NCBI GenBank assembly: GCA_019415985.1
Contig: DXYE01000150.1
Span: 1-5,777, forward strand
From: Clostridiales bacterium
GTDB taxonomy: Bacteria > Bacillota > Clostridia > Oscillospirales > CAG-272
Length of the DNA: 5,777 nt
Direction: 5' to 3'
Both the position numbers and the translations under genes were made by a program. Under the pieces are notes generated by a model. The model was given only the letters and a program-made list of their open reading frames with translations, had not been told where the DNA came from and ran no database searches. Shown here piece by piece: positions 1 to 5,016 of this stretch. The first letter of the stretch is position 1. Each line of letters opens with the position of its first letter.

Positions 1-61
1 GGGTACAGCCGGTTAAATATATGCGGACATATGAAAAGAAATGAACAGTTTGAATAGAGAT

Positions 62-68
62 AAGGAGG
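62..68 (+). promoter_or_regulatory. Ribosome binding site deciding the start of the ROK regulator
   Basis: AAGGAGG lies 9 bases before ATG 78 but only 3 bases before an in-frame GTG at 72. The normal Shine-Dalgarno distance therefore favours ATG 78. A further in-frame ATG at 93 would be about 24 bases away, which is too far. Confidence 0.75.
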
Positions 69-77
69 AATGTGGAA

Positions 78-1118
78 ATGGAGCGTGTCAATATGAGCAA
101 TATCAAAAAAGACAGCTTTATTTCCATATTAAATTCTATTGTAACAAAGGATAAAATCAGCCGTGCTGAGATTGCGGAGCAGACAAAATTAAGCTTAATG
201 ACCGTTGGAAAAGCGGTTGATGCGCTTCTGGAGCAGCAGGTCATTGCACAGACAAAAGAGACCAAGCATATAGCCGGGCGCAAGGCGGGTCTGGTTTGTC
301 TGCATCCGTCCAAATTTATAATGCTGATTGACCTCTCCAACCGGAATTTTACAATGACGGTGCGAAATGCATCCCTGACGGTGAGGGATGTTGTGGCTTA
401 TCATTATAACATGAGCTTCTTTTTTGAGGAAAACCTATATATTTTTTTAAAAAATGTAAAGATTTATATGCTTAGACAGTTAGAAATGCAGCATTGCATA
501 GGCATTGGCGTACTGATCCCCGGAAAATATGACAGGGATAACGACCGGGTGCAGTGCAGTCAGTGGCCGGAAATGGAGACGATCGGTATCACCCGCTGCA
601 TTGAAGAGGTATTGAAGCTGAAGGCTGATATGATTCTGGAGGATATGATCGCATCTGCCCATGCTTTGACAGCCAAACTCGACACGAATAAGGAAAAAAT
701 GATTGCCTATTTATATACAGGCTGGGGATTGTGCAGTACCTTGCTGTATCGTGGAGCGCTATTAAGGGGAAAGGCAGGCGGATGTGCTGGAAATATCGGC
801 TGGATGCCGAATAACGCCCGCCTGGAGCAGGCTGTTATACAGCAGGGCTGGACGGATACTACTGGGCAGGCGATTTCCCAAGCGGCAGCCGCGCTGTTGC
901 ATCTTGCCCAGCCGGATGTTATGGTTATAGAAAATCATTTGCCGTCAGTCATAGGTGAACCGGAGCAATATTTACGGGAAAGATTGCCGCAGCTTATGCA
1001 GGTGAACGAAGGGGAGATCATACCAGAAATTATTGGCTTCGGCTCGGACGAGAGCCAAGCACAGGACGGCTTGTCTCTGATGCTGCGGGAACAGTGGCTT
1101 CACCAGCTGCTCGGATGA
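78..1118 (+). CDS. ROK/NagC-family transcriptional regulator, degenerate kinase domain
   Basis: 346 residues from ATG 78. Seen: an N-terminal winged helix-turn-helix at about residues 10-72, with the helix-turn-helix around 27-50 (SRAEIAEQTKLSLMTVGKAV) and a basic wing GRKAGL at 67-72, typical of ROK repressors. A ROK-like body follows: IDLS at 84-87, GIGVLIPG at 142-149, LEDMIASAHA at 187-196, and a glycine-rich GKAGGCAGNIGWM at 231-243, matching the family's G-x-x-GE-x-GH segment. Known of the family: ROK repressors usually bind a sugar or sugar phosphate and carry a CxCGxxGC zinc motif just after that glycine-rich segment. That motif is absent here, and the DxGGT-type phosphate-binding loop is replaced by IDLSNRN. 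Inference: a DNA-binding regulator without sugar-kinase activity and with altered ligand sensing. No sugar gene lies in the window, so its target is unknown. No terminator is visible after it, so transcription may read into rplS. Confidence 0.85.
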   Translation: MERVNMSNIKKDSFISILNSIVTKDKISRAEIAEQTKLSLMTVGKAVDALLEQQVIAQTKETKHIAGRKAGLVCLHPSKFIMLIDLSNRNFTMTVRNASLTVRDVVAYHYNMSFFFEENLYIFLKNVKIYMLRQLEMQHCIGIGVLIPGKYDRDNDRVQCSQWPEMETIGITRCIEEVLKLKADMILEDMIASAHALTAKLDTNKEKMIAYLYTGWGLCSTLLYRGALLRGKAGGCAGNIGWMPNNARLEQAVIQQGWTDTTGQAISQAAAALLHLAQPDVMVIENHLPSVIGEPEQYLRERLPQLMQVNEGEIIPEIIGFGSDESQAQDGLSLMLREQWLHQLLG

Positions 1119-1156
1119 TTCATATAAAATTAACAATTAACGGCTACATAAAAGGC

Positions 1157-1185
1157 TTGTCAATAAAACGATATTGTGTTACAAT
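1157..1185 (+). promoter_or_regulatory. Sigma-A-type promoter of rplS
   Basis: The -35 TTGTCA (1157-1162) and -10 TACAAT (1180-1185) are 17 bases apart, each one base from consensus. A TG at 1177-1178 makes an extended -10. The A+T-rich stretch at about 1120-1152 could act as an UP element. Transcription would start near 1192, giving a leader of about 105 bases before the rplS start. This is a sequence match only. Confidence 0.8.
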
Positions 1186-1191
1186 ATAATA

Positions 1192-1296
1192 TATGTTGTG
1201 TCCTGATATGCGGGTCATAGCGTAAAAATTGAAAATCAGGACAGTCCGCTGCGATGCTCTGCATGAATGTCCGGTGACGAAAAGGAGGAGCCTGGA
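1192..1296 (+). ncRNA. Structured rplS leader, candidate L19 leader
   Basis: The putative transcript opens with a perfect 9-base-pair stem, TGTCCTGAT (1199-1207) with ATCAGGACA (1235-1243). An inner helix can form inside it between ATGC (1208-1211) and GCGT (1220-1223). The 3' arm GGACA (1239-1243) can instead pair with TGTCC (1268-1272), just before the ribosome binding site, so two folds compete. A small ATGC-tct-GCAT hairpin (1254-1264) lies between. Known: a cis-acting L19 leader RNA upstream of rplS has been described in low-GC Gram-positives and is thought to mediate autoregulation by L19. I infer membership from position and structure, not from a covariance-model match. Confidence 0.6.
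1281..1288 (+). promoter_or_regulatory. Ribosome binding site fixing the rplS start
   Basis: AAAGGAGG ends 8 bases before ATG 1297. An in-frame ATG at 1267 would place this site inside the coding region and would add ten residues absent from other L19 proteins, so 1297 is the start. Confidence 0.9.
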
Positions 1297-1641
1297 ATGG
1301 ATAAAATAATCGAGGCTTTTACAAGTGAGCAGCTTAAAACAGACGTACCGCAGTTTCAAATTGGTGATACGGTACGTGTACACAATAAGATCAAAGAAGG
1401 TACTAGAGAAAGAATCCAGTTGTTTGAAGGAACTGTTATTGCTAAAAAGGGCGGGGGGATTTCTGAAACTTTTACCGTTCGTCGTGTGGCTTACGGTGTA
1501 GGCGTGGAAAAAACATTTCCTCTGCATTCGCCCAATGTAGAAAAAGTGGATGTAGTCCGCAAAGGTAAAGTCAGACGCGCGAAGCTTTACTATGTTCGTG
1601 ACAGAGTCGGCAAGAGCGCTAAGGTAAAGGAAAAGATCTGA
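1297..1641 (+). CDS. rplS: 50S ribosomal protein L19
   Basis: 114 residues, the normal length for bacterial L19, a large-subunit protein located at the interface with the 30S subunit. Diagnostic family blocks are all present in order: GDTVRVHNKIKEGTRERIQLFEG (about 23-45), GGGISETFTVRRVAYGVGVEKTFPLHSP (about 52-79) and RKGKVRRAKLYYVRDRVGKSAK (about 88-109). The basic C-terminus fits an rRNA-binding protein. In many Firmicutes rplS ends the rpsP-rimM-trmD-rplS operon and is often followed by lepB, rbgA (ylqF) and rnhB. Here none of these adjoin it: it has its own promoter and leader upstream and a strong terminator directly after, so it appears to be a single-gene unit. Likely regulated through its leader, perhaps by L19 itself. 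Confidence 0.98.
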   Translation: MDKIIEAFTSEQLKTDVPQFQIGDTVRVHNKIKEGTRERIQLFEGTVIAKKGGGISETFTVRRVAYGVGVEKTFPLHSPNVEKVDVVRKGKVRRAKLYYVRDRVGKSAKVKEKI

Positions 1642-1652
1642 ATACATTATGT

Positions 1653-1686
1653 TTGCAGCGGCATAAAGCCGCTGCAATTTTTATTT
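1653..1686 (+). terminator. Intrinsic terminator of rplS
   Basis: A perfect 10-base-pair stem TTGCAGCGGC (1653-1662) / GCCGCTGCAA (1668-1677) with the loop ATAAA is followed at once by TTTTTATTT. It sits 11 bases after the rplS stop codon. The minus-strand reading has no comparable T-tract, so it acts in the plus direction. Confidence 0.95.
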
Positions 1687-2299
1687 ATAATGCAGCATAC
1701 TCTGTACAATATTCAATAAAATTGAGATGGACAGGATAATCAATTTGTTTTTGAATACAGTAAAAATAAGATAAAGGGAATCATGTTTGTTCTCCCTTTT
1801 GATGCTGACGGCTCGTCATCTCTTTTATCGTTGAGGATATTCAAAAAGAACAGATTTTTGTTGCCTTGACTGTGAAATCCTCCAGAGTGCAAGAAGATCA
1901 TGTCGATTGTTGGTTGTCAAATACTCTTTTTTCCTGTAAAATGCGTATGTATTTAAAACATTTTTTCTGCGGCTGTTATATCGCGTAAATCTTAACGTGC
2001 CATATGTTTTATTGCGGAACACGGCACAAGTGGACGTTGTAGGAGGGGGAAAGTTATAAGGACCGATGTGTTGATAAGGCTGTTTAAACCTGATTGTCCT
2101 GCCGACTGCAATTGGAGAGGGGATCGGAACGATAGCGACTTGCGATTGATGCAGAGATGTCTGATTTTTGAAACACAGGATCGGCCGATAGATATATGAT
2201 GTAAAAGCTCGCCCGAAATGAATTGTTTCGTTTTTTATGCGGAAGCGGTAATGCGCAGCCTCACATAGGAAGCATCTATTGGGCATTTATTTTTATAAC
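1687..2299. other. Gene-free stretch between rplS and the DAHP synthase
   Basis: About 610 bases without a gene I can support. All plus-strand frames are broken by several stops. The longest open frame, 153 codons on the minus strand (1825-2286), has no Shine-Dalgarno, an odd composition rich in Arg, Tyr, Asn, Gln and Pro, and no recognisable motif. A 43-codon plus-strand frame starts at GTG 2068 behind a weak AAGGA (2058-2062), also unrecognised. No tRNA, T-box consensus or repeat array is visible. It may be a decayed gene or a long regulatory region; the sequence does not decide. Confidence 0.5.
1767..1799 (-). terminator. Possible weak minus-strand terminator
   Basis: AAAGGGA (1773-1779) pairs with TCCCTTT (1793-1799) around a 13-base loop. 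Read on the minus strand, the stem is followed by ATCTTATTTTTA. Read on the plus strand the T-tract is short. The stem is A+T-rich and only 7 base pairs long, so this is tentative. It would terminate a minus-strand transcript coming from the unexplained region 1825-2286. Confidence 0.3.
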
Positions 2300-2304
2300 A
2301 GGAG
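2300..2304 (+). promoter_or_regulatory. Ribosome binding site fixing the DAHP synthase start
   Basis: AGGAG ends 8 bases before ATG 2313. The frame is open upstream to a TTG at 2223, but those 30 residues show no match to any known DAHP synthase N-terminus, so ATG 2313 is preferred. Confidence 0.8.
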
Positions 2305-2312
2305 ATTTGACT

Positions 2313-3101
2313 ATGCCGAAAGCTCTTGACAGTCTCAAACTGCATAAAATAAAATTCGATTCTCTTCAGTCTATGTTCTCTTTGAAACGCAAATCATCTG
2401 TGATCGCCGGTCCATGCTCTGTTGAGAGCGTGGCGCAGATGGAACAAACGGCAAAGCTTCTTGTAAAACATGAGATACCGATATTGCGCGGCGGCGCTTT
2501 TAAACCGAGAACGTCGCCCTATTCGTTTCAGGGACTGGGAAGGGAAGGGCTGAAAATCCTCCGTGAGCTCGGAAAAAAATACGGATTGCTGACAGTCTCG
2601 GAGATTCTTGATCCCAGAGATGTTCAGGCGGGTGTGAATTATCTTGACATCCTGCAGGTAGGCTCACGAAACATGGACAATTTTGCCTTGCTTAAAGAAG
2701 TAGGGAAGACAGGACATCCAGTACTGCTCAAACGGGGGTATATGTCGACAGTTTCCGAATTTCTGTTGGCGGCAGAATATATCGTAGCGGAAGGGAACAC
2801 CAAGGTAATTTTGTGTGAAAGAGGTATACGATCCTTTGACCGTTCAACGAGAAATATGCTGGATATTGCGGGGATTGCAGCCATTCAAAAAGAAACATCA
2901 CTGCCGGTTGTAGTAGATCTAAGTCATTCACTCGGCAGGAAAGATATTTTGCTGCCTGTTATGAAGGCGGTTCTCGCTATGGAGGTGGATGGCATTATGC
3001 TGGAAGTGCATCCGGACCCCAAAAACGCTCTGAGCGACCAACAGCAGCAGTTGGACTTTATTGAACTTGAAAATCTGCTGCAGGTGTTGAATAAAAATTG
3101 A
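2313..3101 (+). CDS. aroF: 3-deoxy-7-phosphoheptulonate (DAHP) synthase, class I-beta, catalytic domain only
   Basis: 262 residues. It should condense phosphoenolpyruvate and erythrose 4-phosphate into DAHP, the entry step to chorismate and aromatic amino acids. Motifs seen: IAGPCSVES (31-39), RGGAFKPRTSPYSFQGLG (59-76), QVGSRNM (115-121), LLKRG (138-142), LCERGIRSFDRSTRN (167-181), DLSHS (202-206), LEVHPDP (230-236) and SDQQQ (241-245). Predicted metal ligands by family comparison are Cys35, His205, Glu231 and Asp242, all present. KPRTS and the ERGIR block separate it from KDO8P synthase. Odd points: many Firmicute class I-beta enzymes are about 335-360 residues with an N-terminal ferredoxin-like or chorismate-mutase regulatory domain, and this one has neither, suggesting it escapes that type of feedback inhibition. 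The usual DPSH is DLSH (Leu203). It stands alone, with no other aro gene nearby and no clear promoter or close terminator. Confidence 0.93.
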   Translation: MPKALDSLKLHKIKFDSLQSMFSLKRKSSVIAGPCSVESVAQMEQTAKLLVKHEIPILRGGAFKPRTSPYSFQGLGREGLKILRELGKKYGLLTVSEILDPRDVQAGVNYLDILQVGSRNMDNFALLKEVGKTGHPVLLKRGYMSTVSEFLLAAEYIVAEGNTKVILCERGIRSFDRSTRNMLDIAGIAAIQKETSLPVVVDLSHSLGRKDILLPVMKAVLAMEVDGIMLEVHPDPKNALSDQQQQLDFIELENLLQVLNKN

Positions 3102-3179
3102 CAGATATCATGAAAGCAGGCGAGTACCTTCGAGTAATAAATTGACCCTCACAACGGGGCTTGAATCTATTTTTGGCTT

Positions 3180-3194
3180 TATCGACCGTCGATA
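3180..3194. repeat. 15-base palindrome, possible operator
   Basis: TATCGACCGTCGATA is a perfect inverted repeat, seven bases on each side of a central C. A one-base loop is unsuited to an RNA hairpin, which points to a protein-binding DNA site. It lies just after a weak promoter-like pair, TTGACC (3142-3147) and TCTATT (3166-3171), spaced 18 bases. The binding protein is unknown. Confidence 0.35.
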
Positions 3195-3266
3195 TGCCTG
3201 ATCTTACATCCCTTCTGTCCCTCCTGACGCAGCACGGCGGGTTGAAATAAAAAGGAGAACAGTCTA

Positions 3267-3295
3267 TTGACTTTTCATCTAATAAGAGGTATAAT
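3267..3295 (+). promoter_or_regulatory. Near-consensus sigma-A-type promoter
   Basis: TTGACT (3267-3272) and TATAAT (3290-3295) are separated by 17 bases. This is the best plus-strand promoter match in the window. The start would be near 3302, only a few bases before the hairpin 3305-3334. If transcription passes that hairpin, DUF1015 would have a leader of about 425 bases. The -35 also overlaps a TTG that could start a 33-codon frame (3267-3368) behind AAAGGAGA (3251-3258), so a coding reading competes with the promoter reading. Confidence 0.7.
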
Positions 3296-3341
3296 AAAAA
3301 AAGAGCGGTGTAGGAGAAACTCTCCCGACACCGCCTGTTTT
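3296..3341. terminator. Hairpin with flanking A- and T-tracts, probable bidirectional terminator
   Basis: GCGGTGT (3305-3311) pairs with ACACCGC (3328-3334). After a small internal loop, GGAGA (3313-3317) pairs with TCTCC (3321-3325) around AAC. Seven A's (3296-3302) precede it and TGTTTTA follows. Read on the minus strand, the stem is followed by TC and seven T's, a strong intrinsic terminator. On the plus strand the T-tract is weaker. It could end the DAHP synthase transcript, end an unidentified minus-strand transcript, or form a 5' hairpin or attenuator on RNA from the promoter at 3267-3295. Confidence 0.65.
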
Positions 3342-3393
3342 ATGTATCCAAACGAGTTGGTTCGTTAAACCCGCACACGTCGTGTATAATAAG

Positions 3394-3420
3394 TACCGCA
3401 TGTTTGCAGCCTTTGCGGTA
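3394..3420. repeat. Inverted repeat TACCGCA / TGCGGTA
   Basis: TACCGCA (3394-3400) and TGCGGTA (3414-3420) are perfectly complementary across a 13-base loop, right after the TATAAT at 3385-3390. They could form an RNA stem in the DUF1015 leader or serve as an operator half-site pair. There is no T-tract, so this is not a terminator. Confidence 0.45.
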
Positions 3421-3587
3421 TATTCGGATGCAGGTTTGATGCGTTTGCCTGTAAACCATGATAAAGCAAGAAGCTATAAGGGGCCGGAGTTGCTATGTCT
3501 TCTCGTAACCTGTATATTATATTATGAATTGCCGAGCGGCCATATGACAAATAGTCCGCCTGCAAACGGAGGACAGAGAAGGCGGGA

Positions 3588-3638
3588 GAATATAGCTTTT
3601 ATATTCAAGCTGTTCTTGAATATTGATCCATTCGGATC
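3588..3638 (+). promoter_or_regulatory. Mutually exclusive hairpins in the DUF1015 leader
   Basis: ATATTCAAG (3601-3609) pairs perfectly with CTTGAATAT (3615-3623) around five bases. TATATTC (3600-3606) can instead pair with GAATATA (3588-3594). The two stems share 3601-3606 and cannot coexist. A third hairpin follows at once: GATCC (3625-3629) / GGATC (3634-3638) with an ATTC loop. There is no T-tract after these stems, so any control would more likely act on translation or RNA stability than on termination. A role is inference. Confidence 0.4.
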
Positions 3639-3690
3639 CCCCCAAACCAGAACCGCTGAGTTAAGCTAAATGGACCGATTCATCAAAGAA

Positions 3691-3717
3691 AGGAGAGCGG
3701 ACGCACAGGGCGGACGC
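3691..3717 (+). promoter_or_regulatory. Distant Shine-Dalgarno and 8-base direct repeat before DUF1015
   Basis: AGGAGAG (3691-3697) is the only good ribosome-binding sequence upstream of DUF1015 but lies 29 bases before ATG 3727. An in-frame stop (TGA 3718-3720) excludes an earlier start. Between them GCGGACGC occurs twice (3697-3704 and 3710-3717) with a 13-base period. A small tandem duplication could have pushed the site away from the start codon. Confidence 0.45.
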
Positions 3718-3726
3718 TGAAAAAAT

Positions 3727-5013
3727 ATGGAACGTCAGTATTTATACAGTTCGGATATTTTGCTCCCTCAAAACTGCGACTATAAAAAATGGAGTGTGAT
3801 TGCCTGTGACCAGTATACATCAGATCCGAATTATTGGGAGCAGGTCAGCCAAATCGTGGGAGATTCTCCATCTGCACTGAATATGATTTTGCCCGAGATT
3901 TATTTAGAATCGCCAGAAGTCGACGAAAGAATTTCAAAAATTCGTGTATATATGCAATTGTACCTTTCAAATGTGCTGAGAGAGGAAAAAAATGCTTTGA
4001 TTTACACGGAGCGCCGTCTTTCCTCAGGCGCAGTACGGCACAGCATCATTGGTGCGGTCGATCTTATGGATTATGATTTCCGCCGCGGGTCTGCTGCGCC
4101 TATTCGTGCAACAGAGGGAACGGTACTCAGCCGGATTCCGCCGCGGGTTAAAATACGGGAGGGGGCTCCGTTGGAGCTTCCGCATGTCATTCTGCTTATG
4201 GATGATAAGGCGGAAACCGTTATAGAACCGCTGACGGCGGAGATGGATTGGAAGCAGCCGCTGTATGATTTTGAACTCATGATGAACGGCGGTCATCTTC
4301 GGGGAATTCGTCTGACTGAGGAGCAGCAACAACGGGTGATCAATGCTGTAACGGTATTGGCGGAGCCGGAAGCCTTTTATACAAAATACGGAGACGAGAA
4401 TCCGCTGGTTTTTGCCGTAGGCGATGGCAATCATTCTCTGGCAACGGCGAAAACAGCGTTTGAACAGCTGCGCCAGACTTTGACAGACGAAGAGGCTATG
4501 AAACATCCTGCGCGGTATGCACTGGTTGAAGTGATGAACCTACACGACGCTTCGCTTTGCTTTGAACCGATTTATCGTGCGGTCTTCCGAGTGGATACAG
4601 AGGATTTAATACAGTCCTTCTGCAGGTATTACCCTGATGCGATCAGAATATCCGGACCAGCCGGCGATTCCGAGAAAGGGAAGGGGCATGTGTTTGCGTA
4701 TCTGGCTGGCGGAAGAGAGGAAACGGTGATCGTCAGAAATCCATCCGCGCAGCTTCCGGTTGGAACGCTGCAGAACTTTCTGGACGATTATTTAAAGACG
4801 CACAAAGAAGCATTTGTAGATTACATCCACGGAGTGGAGGCGACGAAGAAGCTTGCGCGGCAGAGCAATACAGCAGGGTTCCTGTTCCGCGGAATGGAAA
4901 AGGATGATTTATTTCGAACCGTGATCAAAGAAGGCGCGCTTCCCAGAAAAACTTTTTCAATGGGCGAAGCGGATGACAAACGTTTCTATTTGGAGTGCAG
5001 GAAAATTCGATAA
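3727..5013 (+). CDS. DUF1015 family protein, putative free-serine kinase
   Basis: 428 residues, full length for the family. Recognised by the N-terminal SSDILLPQ...KWSVIACDQYTSDPNYW (8-37), LNMILPEIYLE (51-61), RATEGTVLSRIPPR (127-140), the central VFAVGDGNHSLATAK (228-242), and the C-terminal LPRKTFSMGEADDKRFY (405-421). The DGNHS motif resembles the DGHHR motif of ParB/sulfiredoxin-fold free-serine kinases, and from memory some DUF1015 members phosphorylate free L-serine, at least one using pyrophosphate. If so, the product is O-phosphoserine, a serine/cysteine intermediate. In other Clostridia the family is often next to serA and serC; neither is in this window. ATG 3727 is the only possible start, since an in-frame stop lies directly upstream, although its ribosome binding site is poorly placed. 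No signal peptide or membrane segment, so cytoplasmic. It converges on yunB with no terminator between. Family assignment is firm; the activity is inferred. Confidence 0.88.
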   Translation: MERQYLYSSDILLPQNCDYKKWSVIACDQYTSDPNYWEQVSQIVGDSPSALNMILPEIYLESPEVDERISKIRVYMQLYLSNVLREEKNALIYTERRLSSGAVRHSIIGAVDLMDYDFRRGSAAPIRATEGTVLSRIPPRVKIREGAPLELPHVILLMDDKAETVIEPLTAEMDWKQPLYDFELMMNGGHLRGIRLTEEQQQRVINAVTVLAEPEAFYTKYGDENPLVFAVGDGNHSLATAKTAFEQLRQTLTDEEAMKHPARYALVEVMNLHDASLCFEPIYRAVFRVDTEDLIQSFCRYYPDAIRISGPAGDSEKGKGHVFAYLAGGREETVIVRNPSAQLPVGTLQNFLDDYLKTHKEAFVDYIHGVEATKKLARQSNTAGFLFRGMEKDDLFRTVIKEGALPRKTFSMGEADDKRFYLECRKIR

Positions 5014-5016
5014 AGG

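Larger units (their letters stand above)
3102..3726. other. Long gene-poor, structured intergenic region
   Basis: About 620 bases between the DAHP synthase and DUF1015. It contains a 15-base palindrome, a near-consensus promoter, a hairpin flanked by A- and T-tracts, an inverted repeat at 3394-3420, a possible CCGCC/GGCGG stem (3556-3560/3581-3585), competing hairpins at 3588-3638 and an 8-base direct repeat. A second TATAAT at 3385-3390 has only a poor -35 (TTCGTT, 18 bases upstream). A 95-codon plus frame (GTG 3382 to 3669) has no ribosome binding site and no recognisable motif. I could not match the region to a known riboswitch, T-box, tRNA, tmRNA, SRP RNA or RNase P RNA. Confidence 0.5.

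Noticed and set aside
18..33. Short inverted repeat ATATG-CGGA-CATAT before the ROK gene, possible autoregulatory operator
   Set aside because: Only five base pairs, A+T-rich and expected by chance; too little upstream sequence to judge.
1144..1677. 177-codon minus-strand frame opposite rplS
   Set aside because: It lies opposite an unmistakable L19 gene together with its promoter and terminator; it is a shadow frame.
2068..2199. 43-codon plus-strand frame starting at GTG with weak AAGGA
   Set aside because: Weak ribosome binding site, rare start, no recognisable motif and no supporting promoter.
1825..2286. 153-codon minus-strand open frame upstream of the DAHP synthase
   Set aside because: No Shine-Dalgarno before its ATG, composition unlike a normal folded protein, no recognisable motif. 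Kept only as part of the unexplained stretch.
3359..3371. GGTTCGTTAAACC resembling a tRNA T-arm
   Set aside because: The T-loop consensus is wrong and no acceptor stem, D-arm or anticodon arm can be placed around it on either strand.
3382..3669. 95-codon plus-strand frame before DUF1015
   Set aside because: Its GTG start overlaps a TATAAT, there is no ribosome binding site, and the peptide matches nothing I recognise.
3701..3717. ACGCACAGGGC resembling the start of a GEMM-I (cyclic di-GMP) riboswitch
   Set aside because: Only this short block matches. The conserved downstream parts, including the second helix and the CCTCCGG-like segment, are absent before the start codon.
4024..4506. 160-codon minus-strand frame opposite DUF1015
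   Set aside because: Shadow of a clearly recognised protein family on the other strand.
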